A stretch of DNA of 64,000 nt from Adiantum capillus-veneris (Eukaryota; Streptophyta; Polypodiopsida; Polypodiales; Pteridaceae), in assembly GCA_014529385.2 (NCBI GenBank), contig CM043964.1, positions 135,533,420 to 135,597,419 on the forward strand. The letters run 5' to 3'. The notes beneath the pieces are model-generated. The model saw only the letters and a list, made by a program, of their open reading frames with translations, ran no database searches and was not told where the DNA came from. Every line of letters starts with the position of its first letter. Positions within the stretch are counted from its first letter, which is position 1. Positions 42,423 through 54,982 of this stretch are shown here, piece after piece. The position numbers were made by a program, and so were the translations under genes.

Positions 42423-43612
42423 TTGAAGCACGTGGAAGAGCCAACTGGTGTGCTCACACGGGCAAAGAGAGCTGCTCTTGGTCTCAGCCTCCCTGGCGGT
42501 CCAATCTTTCCATCTCCTGTCATACAAATGAGTCAAACTCCAGTAGTACCTGCCAAACCAGCAGGTAGTGTCAAGAGCCAACCTACCTCGCTTCTATCTG
42601 ATATTGATGGTGCTTTCATGGAAGGAGTAGAGGACTTGCAGAAGGTCAAGATACCAGAGCAAGATCTCATCAAAGGAAACAAGCCCACAACAGAGTCTAT
42701 CTTAAAAAACACTTTTCAGCAAGTATCACTGTACGACATGCTTCGACTTGATGCAAATTTTAGAAGTGACACCCTTTCCATCATCCAGCCTCTATACCCG
42801 GGTGCAGGGCCTAGTGGTGGGCACCTACCTGTGCAGCCCTTGGAGTCCTATATGATTTCATATCCAGCTGCTCCCCTCACCGACTACAAAAGTCCTCGTC
42901 TCACTGTGTCTATTCTTGGGTATCAATTCTCAGGCGTCATAGTGGATCTGGGATCAATCTGATGCCAGAATTTACTATGTTGGCCTTAGGCCTACAGCCT
43001 ACCCGCCCTTCTCCATTCACTGTTACATTGGCAGACCAGAGGACAGTCTACCCGGTGGGCATAGTAGAGAAGGTGCCACTGATGGTACAGGTCTTCACAT
43101 TTAGCTTAGATTTTGTGGTGGTCAGTCTTCCTCAGGTGGAGGGAGGATTTCCGTTGCTGATTGGAAGACCATGGTTGCGGCATACCAAGGCAGTGCATGA
43201 TTGGGGAAACGACGCCATGTGGATACATGCTCCTGGCTCCCTCGTGCAACCAATTCGGCTCGAAGGAGGTATGGATCGAGTGGTTCATCACAAGTCATTG
43301 TTAGTACAGTCCAACCCCGACCCTGAGCAGCCCATCCCACCTGGCGGGTCTGACGAAGACCTGCTGCAGTGGTTGGAAGGTACCGCCTCGATGCCATGCT
43401 ATATTGTTTCGATTCAAAAATCACCTGTGCCGGTAACACTCTCTCCCAACTCCTCTAGCGGACATAAATGTCCTAAGCCCTCGGCAGATAGTAGTCCTAC
43501 AGCAGACAGTGGATCAGTCCAACAAGTAAGTGTGTCAGACCCAAATTCTCATGATTCAGATGATCCTCCTACGGAAGCCCTCGGCCTCAGGGAACCTATA
43601 ACACATCACTGA
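42423..43612 (+). pseudogene. retropepsin-like protease region
   Basis: One frame (42423-42962) ends VSILGYQFSGVIVDLGSI at a stop, and an overlapping frame from 42962 continues MPEFTMLALGLQPTRP, FSLDFVVVSLPQ and FPLLIGRPWLRHTKAVHDWG. The active-site triad reads D-L-G-S and the second conserved motif LLIGRPWL is clear. The one-base stop/start overlap indicates a small frameshift. Confidence 0.8.
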
Positions 43613-43717
43613 AGGGGGAAAAAATCTCCTCTGCATGAACTCGCCAATGATTTCCCCCTCCCTCTAACATCTCCCAAGTCGGACGCCCCGTCCCCTCAAA
43701 AGCACTCGATTATACCT

Positions 43718-44761
43718 GTGTCTGAAGATTTATCCGTTGAGGAGCTTCCACCAGGATGGTTACAAGAAGAGTATGCAGAGTTTCCAATCGATCAAACACC
43801 AGCACATGAAGTCTCGAGGTTCCAAGAGGCAGCTCAGTTCTCAACTTCTCAAGTACCCTCCACTGTTACACCCCCTGACCTTGTCAAAAAAGTCAACCTG
43901 GGCGACCCTGATGACCCTCAGTACGTTCTCTTAGCAGCTTGGTTATGGGAGCATCCTGCATTACTTGATCAGGTAGTTTCTTTTATTCGCTCTTTTAAGG
44001 ATGTTTTTGCTTGGTCCTACAAGGATTTGGAAGGGATCCCACCAGAATTGGGTCTCCACACTATCCCTTTGGTTGAAGGGGCTAAGCCTGTCAGAGGCCG
44101 AGCTTATAAGCTCAACCCAAAGTATGCAGAGGCTGTCAAGTCGGAGCTCGAAAAAATGCAAGAGGCAGGGATCATTGTATCTGTGGAGCACTCTGAGTGG
44201 TTATCACCCATGGTGATAGCGCCTAAGAAGCAGTCAAATAAAATTTGTGTGTGCATAGATTACCGCGCGCTAAATAAGGTAACTATCCCAGATGGTTTCC
44301 CCACACCTTTCACCGAGCGTGTGCTCGAGGATGTAGCAGGGCATGTTTTTTTGTACAGTTTCATGGATGGGTTTAGTGGATACAATCAGTTGGGCATCCA
44401 TCCAGGCGATCAGTTGAAAATGGCCTTTGTGACTCCATGGGGTATTTTTATCTACACTAGGATGTCTTTTGGGTTAAAAAACGCTCCACCTTCTTTCAAT
44501 CGGGCGGTATATCTCATCTTTTTTCCTTTGCTTACGGATCATCTTCGCATCTTCATGGACGATTTTTTGACCTTCTCAGGTGCTCAATGTCCAACCCCAT
44601 TGGAAAATCTAGAGGAACACCTCGCTCAACTCTCTGCTATCTTCCTCCGGTGCAAAGAGACGCGCCTAAAGCTGAATCCTAACAAATGTCATTTTTTGGT
44701 CCCCGAGGGCACACTGCTAGGCCATGTGGTGTCTGCTAAAGGTTTAGCACCTGACTCATAG
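43718..44761 (+). pseudogene. Ty3 reverse transcriptase with FMDDF box
   Basis: 347 open codons. A linker (LWEHPALLDQVVSFIRSFKD, VFAWSYKDLEGIPPELGLHT) precedes VRGRAYKLNPKYAEAVKSEL, SEWLSPMVIAPKK, CIDYRALNKVTIPDGFPTPF, SFMDGFSGYNQLGIHPGDQL and the catalytic IFMDDFLTFS. FMDDF replaces YVDD/YMDDF. The frame stops (TAG) in the thumb after LLGHVVSAKGLAPDS; RNase H follows in other frames. Confidence 0.9.
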
Positions 44762-45505
44762 AAGATTGTGGCAATCTTGAAGTTACCACCTCCCATCAAT
44801 CCAAAAGGAGAGCTTCGTTGGTCACACAGGCTATCATCACAGGTTTATACGCATGTATGTGCAGGTGGCTTGGTCCCTAACACGCCTAACCAGTGCTACT
44901 GTTCCTTTTCAATGGTCGAATGCAGAGGCTAAAGCTTTTGCATATCTCAAAAAACGCCTCACTAAAGCGCCTATCCTAGTAGCTGGTCTCTCCCTTTCCA
45001 TGTGCATACTGATGCCAGTCAATTGGCTGTGGGTGCTGTGTTGACTCAGCCTAGTAAGGAGTACAACTTAAATCGCCCTGTTCACTATGCAAGTCGCCTA
45101 CTCACCAAGGCAGAACGCAACTATAGCACCACAGAAAGGGAAGGTTTAGCTATTGTGTATGCTCTGTAAAAATTTCGGCATTATTTATTAGAGGTCCACT
45201 TCACAGTTATTATTGATCACCATGCCCTGCGCTATCTGCTCAACAAGCCGCAAGTTGCAGGTCGAGTATGGCGATGGCTACTCCTATTTCAAGAATTCGA
45301 TTTTGAAGTGGTACTCAGGCCCGACAAACATCATGTCCTTGCCGACCACCTCTCCCGCATTCACACGGGTGAAGAAGCAACAGGGATTGCAGGCGACTTT
45401 CCAGATAGCAGCCTCTTTAAGGTGGATACCACTCCGGAATGGTACGGGGATGTTTTGCATCTTCTTTCTACTGGCGTGTACCCAAAGAACGCTTCTCCAA
45501 TGTAG
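44762..45505 (+). pseudogene. RNase H remnant
   Basis: [20 protein letters not shown] at 44910 is the RNase H lead-in. The middle is frameshifted (stops near 45044, 45078 and 45166), and IDHHALRYLLNKPQVAGRVW with DKHHVLADHLSRI follows at 45210-45360. Confidence 0.85.
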
Positions 45506-45517
45506 AAACGACGACTA

Positions 45518-46690
45518 TTGTTGAAGGCAAGCCCATTCACACTAATTGGGGGCCAGCTATACAAGTTAGGACAGGATGGTGTTCTGAGGCGGTGTGTCTC
45601 CCCTCATGAAGTGGAGTTTATTTTGGAGGATGCCCACAGTGGTCCCACTGATGGCCATTACCCTGGTCATATTACTGCTCAGAAGATTCTCCAGTGTGGC
45701 TTATGGTTGCCCTATATTTTTCGAGATGCAAATGCCTATGTCAAAGTATGTGATGTATGTCAGCGCTGTGGCCCAAAACCAAGCAAGTAGTCAAACCGTC
45801 CTTTGCAGGTCTCTATGGCATGGCAGCCCTTTGAGAGATAGCGCATTGATTTTGTGGGTCCAATTACTCCCTACGCCCAACCAGGCAATCGGAAGTATCT
45901 ACTAGTGGCTACAGATTATGCAACAAAGTGGGCAAAGGTACTGGCAACAACGGATTGCACTGGCACTACTGTAGCCAAGTTTCTCTACGAAAATATTTTG
46001 TGCAGGTTTGGGTGTCCCTTAGAAATCACCAGTGATAGGGGTAGTCACTTTGTGAATGAAACAATTTCAACCTTGCTGGCCAACTACAAGATTTTTCATT
46101 GAAAATCTTGTTCCTATTACCCTAGAGCAAATGGGCAGGCGGAGAGCACTAATAAGGTTCTGATAGCACTTCTGCGGAAAGCATGTCATTTGCATCCTGC
46201 GACTTGGGGTCAAGCTATCCACGGCACCCTTTGGGCATACCGCACTTTTTTCAAAGCCACAATCAATCACACCCCATTTCAATTAGCCTTCGGTTTGGAA
46301 GCAATAGCACCCTTCGAGTTCAATTCAGGATCTCTGTGAGGGGGTAGTCTGCGTGCCAATGGAGATTTGGGATCGGCATCTGTCTCTCGTCTTTACCTTC
46401 TGGAGGAAAGTCGAAGTTTGGCTTCCAGGGCTCTGGAAGCAGGGCAGCTTCGTCGCAAAGCATGGCATGATCGCCATCTTTGAAAGCCGCAAATAACGCA
46501 AGGAGCACTGGTGCTACTTTATCAAGCTAAGTATCTGAAAAAGGCTAAAAAACTGGTTCCAGCCTAGCAAGGGCCATTCAGGGTGCATGAAATTTTGCCA
46601 CAAGGAGCAATCCAGTTAATAACTTTGGATGGTGTTCCATTGCCTCTGGTAAATGGCTCCAGAATCAAGTGCTATTACTCTAAGTAAGCA
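45518..46690 (+). pseudogene. integrase remnant
   Basis: HHCC zinc domain (HSGPTDGHYPGHITAQKIL, CDVCQRCGPKPS) ends in a stop at 45788. The core is at 45854 onward: VATDYATKWAKVLATTD, then EITSDRGSHFVNET and, after another stop near 46100, ANGQAESTNKVL. The D, D and E residues can all be seen. LWAYRTFFKATINHTPF and LVPA-QGPFRVHEILPQGAI close the C-terminus. Four or more stops break it. Confidence 0.87.
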
Positions 46691-47280
46691 ATCTGCAGCG
46701 ATTTCGCCATATGTAGGTTCAAATATCCCATCTCTCTCATCCCAACTACCTTTCCACCAGATTGGGAGTTCTGTTATGTCTTAATCTCTGCTAGGTTTGT
46801 AGAAGTTTCCATCTTTCAGTCTGAAGTATCATTTCCCACTCAGTCTCGGTAATTGGGTATTGTCTTCAACTTCTTACAATTCAATCACTCTTTCTCTAAT
46901 TGTTCTATCATCAATGTTATTTGACATTAGCACTAAGGTGTTTCCAGCTAAGCTCCTGCTCTCTTTTGTGATCTTTTCATTCAGGTTACTACCTTCTGTC
47001 AAGTTCTGCCACATATAAGTAGCTTGTCAATAAAGATTTGGTAAGTAAGTTCTTAGCCTTGGCATTGCTTGGCTTCCTCGAACATGGCTGGGCATTGTTC
47101 CACTGTGGTCACAATGGGCAAAATTCAAGGATATGCTTGGGCAATCAAGCAGCGGTAAACTCTTTGCTGTATGCCTCTCTGCAAAGTGTGCAAAGTGATG
47201 TATGGTATCCTCACAGGAGGGGCACAGCCTCAAAATTTCGTCTTCAGCATTGGCTGCCAATCATCCCATTTGTCCAATTA
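46691..47280 (+). other. post-integrase spacer
   Basis: Non-coding sequence between integrase and the repeat array, T-rich with no recognised domain. Confidence 0.4.
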
Positions 47281-48290
47281 GTCTCCCTCCCCTATCTCTT
47301 AAATTCGCCCTCCTCTGCTCTCTCCAAATTCGCCTCACTTCCCTCCCAAATTCGCCCATGCTGAATTAGTCCCTTCCAGAAATTCGCCCCTCTTCTGCCT
47401 TCTCCTACCAATTCGAACCCCTCCCCTATTTCCCAAATTCGTCCCTCTCCCCCCTCCCAATTCGCCCCTTCACCTGCCCTTTTCACCCCCTATGCCTCCC
47501 AATTCGACCCCTCCCTTCCCAAATTAGCCCTGTACCTCATATTCGTCCCCTATTTCCCAAAATCGCCCTCTATTCATATTCGTCCCTCTTATCCCTCTGC
47601 CTTCCAATTCCCCCTCCCCTCCCAATTCGTCCCCATCCCCTTGGTCTATATTGGTCCCCCCTCCTCTCCATATTCGTCCCCCTCCCCTTTGTCCCAATTC
47701 AAAAACTCCCCTCCCCTCCCAATTCGTCCCCTTCCCTCCCCTCCCAATTCGTCCACCTACTTTCTCCCAAATTCGCCTCGCTACCCTCCAAGCTCGTCCT
47801 TCCCAATTCCCTCCCAATTCGTCCCCTCCACTTTCTCCACTTCGCCCTTCTCTGCCCTGTCACACTTCGCCCCTTTCCTGTCACATTCACCCCCTGCTGA
47901 ATTGAATTCGCCCAGGCAAAAGCTTCCTTGCTGCCGGCTGCAAGAATTCGTAATAGATAATTCGCCCTCCTCTGCCTTTACCAATTCGTCCCTTTTCTCT
48001 TTGGCCAAATTCGCCCTGGGACTGAATTCGTCCCTACCCAAATCGTCTCTGTTGCACTTTTTCGCCCCTGCCCAAATTGCGCACTCTACCAGTCGTCAAT
48101 CTTTTCCCCTACCCAATTCTTGCCCTACCCTTTTCCAAACTCGTCCCTTAGCCGGGCACTCTCATAATTCGCCCTTTCCTTCAAATTGGCCCTCCCCTCA
48201 TATCACCCAATTAGGCGTGCCTTACAATTTCACTCACCTTCACTCACCGTTCCCAGTTCGGAAGTTTCCAAATTCGCCCAACTGTTCCTA
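47281..48290 (+). repeat. degenerate AATTCGYCCC repeat array, pyrimidine-rich
   Basis: About two dozen exact ATTCG pentamers, most inside CCAATTCGTCCCC or AAATTCGCCCTC, occur over 1 kb at irregular 15-45 base spacing, separated by C/T-rich text. The plus strand is almost purine-free between units. The irregular spacing means no consistent reading frame, so the long open frame at 47641-48291 is a by-product of composition. It lies between integrase and the 3' open region. Confidence 0.85.
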
Positions 48291-49423
48291 ATTCGAAACC
48301 AGGTCGCTGGGCCAACTCGGTTCAGTCTTTGGGTCCTCAAAACCAACACGATTGACAGTGTTTTTCTATTGGGTCTTTCTGCACGAGGTGTGCACATCAG
48401 TAGTTCAAGAAGAAACCATAGTTATCATGGCTATGAAAGAAATAAACAGATCTTGGCAATCTTTAGGTACTACTTTCTTGCTAAAGATGCCAAACAAAAT
48501 AAAGGGAAATGTGAACTGCCCACTACAGTATCTCACTGGGACGGTCTTTACTGTTTGCTACATGCCCAACCCTGTGGATTTCACCAGATCCTGTTCTCAT
48601 CTTTACAGTCTCGGGCAAAAAGATTTCAGACCCAGGTGAGATCTGTACAGCTCAGCTTCAAATGCTTTGCAGCCCCTCTCTTGGCATGGGTTGTCAGTAT
48701 TCCTGTTACACCAGACGAAGTAGATGATGATACGCAATGTGTGCAAGGGAAAAGGAAATCATTAAACGTTCATGCGGATCCTGTAATCCACAAGAAAAAG
48801 AAGGTAAAAGCAAAGGTGGCCAAAGATGCAGCAGAATCTCTAATCTCCTTGCCAATATCGGAGAGCCAATAGACTAAAGTCACACATCTTCCGCGGCGGT
48901 CTCTGTCTACCACCCCTCTCTCGCCACCAGTGTCGACTCCCGAATTTATCGGCGGCTTCTCCCTCGGAGATTCCTCTACCTTCTTCCCCTGTCTTCACCC
49001 ATACACATCTGACTCCACCGGCAACTACCATCTCAGATCCTGTCTCAGCTCCTACTTCAACTCCTACTCGACCAGTAGTGCCTCCTCATAGTGACCCACT
49101 GGTGCCACTTGGGACATCATCAGGGGTGGCCGACTCTACTTCTCTGGTACATCTTTCGGAGAAAGTATTACAAGACCCCAGGAATGCTATCGCTACCATA
49201 GGGCTTGGAGCAGAAGAGTTAGCTGCTACGCACCAGCGCCACTGTGCCATATATGTAGCTATGGCGGGATCTCTGAAGGTGGCCGAAAGTGCCATCTCGG
49301 ATCGGGATGCTACGATATTCACGCTATAGCAAGCGTTGAAGATAAAGTCGGACATCATTGAAGACCTTCGGGCACAGGTACAAATGTTTAGGGAAATGCT
49401 TCTACATGGAGACCGCCAAGCCA

Positions 49424-49456
<33 letters not shown>

Positions 49457-49830
49457 GAGGGTTTGGATGGATTGGATCCGAACCACCATTGCAGACTGCA
49501 GGTCCTTCTCAGCACTTCACGGGACTATACACACAGCCTCAACCTCCAGTTCAGTACTACAGTCCACAGTATCCTCACGGATTTCAGTCCTCATCGTCCC
49601 ACATGCTGCGACAGTGTTGTTGGGGCTCACCGCCATGGCTGTGTCACTCGCCGTCCTCAGTTCACTTCCGGACAGTTGTTACCCTCTGCCGTGCAGCAGC
49701 TGGCGGCTCCTTTCACAGGGGACCAACTCAACAGTCCCTACAACGAAATGCCATCATTGATTTGATAGCTCCACCTCCGGAGACCGATCCTTCGAGTGCA
49801 GCTATAGCAACTACTCCTTCTCTGGGATGA
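48290..49830 (+). pseudogene. extra 3' open region of the Ty3 element, unknown product
   Basis: An open frame 48290-48872 ends with a basic block (HKKKKVKAKVAKDAAES). 49078-49329 and 49336-49830, in one frame split by a TAG, contain a helical section (LGAEELAATHQRHCAIYVAM, DIIEDLRAQVQMFREMLLHG), an Ala-Gln repeat from (GCTCAG)n (49429-49456) and a Pro/Gln/Ser-rich tail. No transmembrane segment or signal peptide is seen, so an envelope-like role is not supported. Athila/Tat elements often carry extra frames here. Confidence 0.55.
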
Positions 49831-49946
49831 TGAGTGACGGTCTTTTCACCATGTCAGTACAATAGTCAATTATTATTACAGTTCAGTCTTTAGCAGTTTC
49901 AGCGGTTCTCTCACCGGGACGGTGAGTGGTTTCGTGGTGGGCAACC

Positions 49947-50527
49947 TGTAGCAGGGCTACAATGTCACTTTCACTTTCACAGGACATACAGTTGGTACAG
50001 TTGGTCGGGTCTGGTTCACACTGGACGGACTCTCTAGGCTGGACAATGACACGTGGCAGGATACGGACGGTGGCCTAGTGGACGTCGTGGCCAGGTCACC
50101 ACTACTCAGTTTCGGGATAGACTTAGATGGCTGACATTTATGAGCCGTTGGTGGCTCTCTACGGTTGTGCATATGAGTAGTCGTTTGGGTCATTTTGGGT
50201 TTATCTTTATGTAGTCGTTTAGAGTGATTCTATACACAGAGCACTTCTTCACAGCACTTCTTCACTCTCCCTACACATCTGAGCCTCGACACCCCCATTG
50301 TACCTGAGAGTCCTGGGCTGGAGCTGAGTGTGCTGCCAAGCCAGACTCTGTATCAGTTGTTTGAGATAGTCGAGTCAGTTGTGTGGTCTACTGTTGCTGT
50401 TGCTGTTGTGTTTGTGAGCGTTGTTGTCTATTGTTTCCTGTTTCCAGCTTGTTTCGAGTGAGATTGTCACGCACATTGCACTGAGGAGCACCCACTGTAG
50501 AGAGCACGACACACTATCTGCGCTACA
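49947..50527 (+). repeat. 3' LTR (581 bp)
   Basis: The partner of 39788-40355 with a 13-bp tandem duplication (AGCACTTCTTCAC, about 50240-50265). The sequence just upstream (GGTGGGCAACC) is only a weak polypurine tract. Confidence 0.93.
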
Positions 50528-50532
50528 ATTTG

Positions 50533-50900
50533 CAGTATGGGCGTCCAATGAAAAAGGCTGTTATCTTACCTACCCAGGAGTCGTCTCTTGTAGTGGTTTC
50601 TTTGGGATTTGGTAGACCACTTATCATGTACAGTGGATTTCTAGCACACGAGCATGTTGGTTAGATCCAGAATCAGCCTTTGAGATGGATTTCTTGAGAG
50701 AGAGGGATAGTCTACAGGCGAGAGGTTTTTTGACGAGTGTACTGTATCTGGACAGATGCCTCATTTGAATTACTCAGGCCCTGATGCACCGGACTAAGAG
50801 AGGATTGTTGGCTTGGATCCTACGCAGGAAGAGATTTTTTTTTGACGAGTGCAGGAAATAGACACATGCCCCATTTGGAGAAGTGTGTTCACTTGTAGAC

Positions 50901-50943
<43 letters not shown>

Positions 50944-53900
50944 GTCGACTCATCCGTTGGACGGAACAGAGATTTTTGCCTCAGTTCCACAGAGATTAAA
51001 TATCTTCTTCGGTGATGGCTATACACAGCCTCCTTCACTGGACCTAACCAAATGTTGCAAACCTTGTGAGTCAGGCCCTAACTTACTACCATATTGTTAT
51101 GGTCAATTGCATTTGTTTAGAAGAATTAACAATAGACAAAGAGATAGGGCCGTTACGCACAAAGGCAAGCATTCTTAACACTATTTCCGTGATTAGACAC
51201 TTCTCAGAATTACTTGGTTAAACTAGAAAAAATTTTATAGATTACGTTCATATCTTCGGCTACCTATGAGGTGAAAGAACATAGTCAAACTTTAATTTTG
51301 CTAAAATTTATAGCAACTTAAGATGATGGTGGGTAAGTTTTAAGATGGGAAAATCATAAAAATTTACTACAGTTTTAACATAATTTTCATAAATTGAATA
51401 TAATTTTTCATCGAAAGAAGAATTTGCATAGATTTAAGGTGTATGGATAAGAAAAAACTTGTTATAGCAATGAATCGAGCTTCATAACTTAGTGTGAGAT
51501 TATTTTTTTGCAATAATAAAAAGAACCAAATCTTGAAAACGTTGACAAAGGAGAGTTTTGCTTCAATGCCTCTTTCATTAACATGATGAGTTTATCACCT
51601 AAGGATTTTCAAGGTTTCAAATTCACAACCATCTTGTAATTTAAGCTCATCTAAAAGGAATTATAGTGCATAATTTCTTGCAAGAATTAGATTGCTATGA
51701 AAAACTTATGGAAATGTGTGTAAATTTCTCAACTTTGTCTATATGAGGATTTATGCACAAATAAATGAGATGAATCAGAAAATCCAAAAGTGGACTTTAT
51801 TATAAGGTTGATCTTTAATAAATGAAAAATAAAAATTACAACATGAGCAATTTTTGGGCTATGACATAAATCACCAAGCCACCCTATAAATGATTGAATA
51901 ATACATGAAAATCATCTCACCCATTCACTAAGATGTGCTATAATTGGCCATTTACATACAAGAAGACAACAATGTCTAGATTGACATCTTCAGACCTCCA
52001 AACAAGCCAACTTTTTTTGGCTAGAGTGCGAAACAAAGAAGCATTGCATAAATGTCATAGCCTTGCCTATTATTAAGGGTGTTTCTGCTCTCCTGGGATC
52101 ACTTCCATCCACCAAACATGCCAAAGAAGCATTACATCTGTCATAGCCTCGCACATTAAGAAAATTGAGGGTGTTTCTGCTCTCCTTGAATTGCTCTTGA
52201 GAGTTGTGAGCTACACTACTCAATAACTTTCTCAGATCTTTTCATAAGAGAAAGTTATGAAGTTACATGGGGGCGAAAAAATTTAGGGGTCCCACATCCC
52301 ACTTAGGAGGTCACACATCCCAATACTGTTATACCATATGTGCACTTAACTACAAGGTTTCCACGACCTTGTCTATTCATCTAGGCTCCAACTCTTTAAG
52401 GCATTAGGTTCCTTCACTCTCTCCAATTTATGAAAGCGTTTTTGTTCGACACCATTGAAGTATGAGACAAGCTCGTTTCGAACAAGTTACGACTTTGTAA
52501 GTATTGAAGAGCAATATAGAAACATGCAAAGGAGTCGGATAAAATTTTAATCAGTCACAACCTAGATGAGGTTTAGTACACCCAAAGGTCTTGTTGGAAA
52601 TGGGGTTGCAAATATGCACAAAGATGAAGAATATGAAAGAAAAACACGAGGGTACACACTACATGAAATGTTGTGATTGAGTGTTCTACTACAAAGATAT
52701 GGCTAATCCTAGAATGTTAAAAAGACTATTGATCAATGCTAAAAGGATAAGAAGCCACTTGGAAAACCAAGGTGAAACAAGGAAAAGTTTTGAAGAAGAG
52801 AAAAATTATGAAACTAGGTGAAGGCTCACGTTGGATTAAACAACGTGTGGATACTCTTTGTCACCTTGGCGGTGATGTCAACTATGATACTTTTGTATAG
52901 CCTTACAAACCCTTGAGAAGTTAAAGTGTCTAATGGATAGGGTCGAGTCTCTTGGAAATTTAACATACATGAATATATTCCAGTGTACAAGAGCAATGTG
53001 TCTTTGGGAAAGAGAAAATATTTTTGACCAAGAACCTTTCCACTTGTGTAGGGGCCACCCTTTTTGGGTTTGATATTGATGGCATGTTTAAGCTCTCTTG
53101 CCTTCCAAAGTTGCCACCAATACTTTGATAGTGTTTCTGGTTTCATTGGAGTTTCGTCCAATTAGGCTAGACTTGCTATTGACAAGGGCATTGCAAGTTC
53201 CCCCCTTCATTTTTGCATAGAGGAGGTAGAATAGCATTTTGGGAAGAGGGTACAATTGTACTAACATCCCCAAGGCCACCTAGAGTGGAAGCCAACACAA
53301 AATGAGAATCAGCTTTTAAGCCAAGGAATGAGTAATATGCCATCACCAATACCACCTCCTTGGATAAAAGATGGTGACACACAACTTGTGGGAGCTAAAT
53401 GCAACAATATTTTTAGGTTTTAGCCCCTAAGAATAAACACCACGGTTTTCTCTTTGGATGCTTACCGTAAGAGAGGGGATTGAGGCCTGGTGTTCTTTTT
53501 TAAAAGACCTTGCTATAGAGGGGGTGATACGTCAAGGTCGGGGGTCAGGGGCTGTAAATCGCGGCCCTGCATCTATTGGCGTTTCCTCGTCGGAATGAAG
53601 GCATGGAGTCGTTCGATTGCTGACACCTCAACATCCATAATTTGAACACCTGCAAGCCAATTATAGGGGGCAGAACATCCTGGCCGTCCATCCCGCCCAC
53701 ATTACTAGAATCAGCGTGGAGGGCTATTCGATGCATGACATATAAGCACACAAAATTTCAGAGGTGCAATCGACGAATATCAGGTGTTCAACTCAGCATG
53801 TGTAATCATGACTTGCCTCTTCAAATCATTTTCAATCATCATTGCCAATGATTGCATGCCAAGTCAGTGCTCAGAATAATTGCTTGTGTGCTCCAATGAT

Positions 53901-54393
53901 TGCACACCAAGTCAGCGTAAGCAATAAAAGAAACAAGTTGATGACTGAAGTTTACAATTAAGTGCATGCCTCGAGACTGCGTAGAAGCGGCTTGCTACAA
54001 AGTCTGGGAGTTGTGGCAGCATGCATGGCAAGGAAGCACCAATAATAAGGTGAGTCGGGCACGACGATTGGCTAGGAGCTGAGCACTGCATGGAGGCGAC
54101 GTGGTGCAAATTGTGGTGGGGCCTATAGCAGGCTAGCACAGAGGCCATATGGGGTGGACGTACATGGAGAGGTCAGGAATAGTCACCTGGTGGCCATTCC
54201 CTACGATGCCTGCTCCGCAAATTTGAGCAAATGGTAATCTACTATTTCTTTGTTTAGGTGGTCGATGCCTATGGAAAAATCTCATGAAAGTGGTCCATCA
54301 AATTTATGTCCCTCGAGCAAAAATGAGATTTCTTCTCATGGTCATATCCTTGCAACCCATTAGTTGTATCCCTTATGAATGCAGCTCTAGGGC
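50533..54393. other. intergenic stretch without a recognised gene
   Basis: A/T-rich sequence. Minus-strand open frames at 51990-52223 and 52826-53161 have no domain I know; the first contains a partial internal repeat (GGGTGTTTCTGCTCTCC at 52078 and 52169). No tRNA, rRNA or LTR pair was recognised. The last 40 bases belong to a tandem duplicated unit that continues after the copia element at 59552. Confidence 0.45.
50904..50939. repeat. (GA)n microsatellite
   Basis: An 18-unit perfect AG/GA run. Confidence 0.96.
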
Positions 54394-54620
54394 TGTTACC
54401 ATATACATGTGGTAGTGATGTGTGTGAACACACTAGGACCGCCGGGGCATTTTTTCCCTCTTTAGGAGGTTTTTTCCCCCGTGCATTGTATATACGCCCA
54501 TCACTCTAGGGCTATCTATCTTTCCATTGCACACTAAGTAACATACTCTCTATTGTGTGCCTTGAGCTTCCTTCGTCTTCTCCAAGCTGTGTGTGTTTCT
54601 CTGCAACCCTAATTCCAACA
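54394..54620 (+). repeat. copia 5' LTR (227 bp)
   Basis: It begins TGTTACCATATACATG, contains a TATA-like TGTATATACG and ends AATTCCAACA. Confidence 0.95.
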
Positions 54621-54622
54621 AT

Positions 54623-54634
54623 TGGTATCAGAGC
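54623..54634 (+). promoter_or_regulatory. copia primer-binding site
   Basis: TGGTATCAGAGC two bases after the LTR end, complementary to initiator Met tRNA. Confidence 0.95.
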
Positions 54635-54982
54635 AGGTCACGTCCTCCCGGGCTTAGTCGCCAGCTACTCCAACACACGCCTGCTCACTTTCTTTGATTT
54701 TAGTGAGCTTTGGCAAGCGTTTGCAGGTTGACAAATATTTTGGGTGAACTCGTAGAGCCTGGTCTGCTCAGAATTTTGATTTGGGCTCATTTCGGCCTCC
54801 GTTTCCACTACAAACAGTACTGCACAGGCTATTTCGTCATTTTGTGCAGAATTTTTGTCAGTGCCGTTTTCTGCATAACAGGTGCCTTATAGTCTTCTAT
54901 GGTTTGTGCTATATAGCACAGGTTGTTTCCGCTCCGTTTCTCCTATTTTCGGGCAGTTTTCACATCAGGTGCATCATTTACC

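Larger units (their letters stand above)
39788..50527 (+). mobile_element. full-length Ty3/gypsy element (Athila/Tat-like), TSD ATTTG
   Basis: LTRs of 568 and 581 bp (39788-40355, 49947-50527) with TGTAGC...GCTACA ends and identical ATTTG flanks (39783-39787, 50528-50532). The 13-bp length difference is one duplicated AGCACTTCTTCAC in the 3' LTR. Order: gag, protease, reverse transcriptase, RNase H, integrase, then 3.2 kb of extra sequence before the 3' LTR, as in Athila/Tat lineages. There is no chromodomain. The LTRs differ at about 3% by hand, yet pol has several stops and frame changes. Confidence 0.93.

Noticed and set aside
47641-48291. 216-codon Pro/Ser-rich protein
   Set aside because: It is produced by a pyrimidine-rich degenerate repeat with irregular spacing, so the frame is not maintained by design.
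48290-49830. Envelope-like gene
   Set aside because: No signal peptide, transmembrane segment or furin-like site can be seen.
52826-53161. Host gene on the minus strand
   Set aside because: 111 codons with no recognised domain, no neighbouring exons in phase and no splice signals that extend it.
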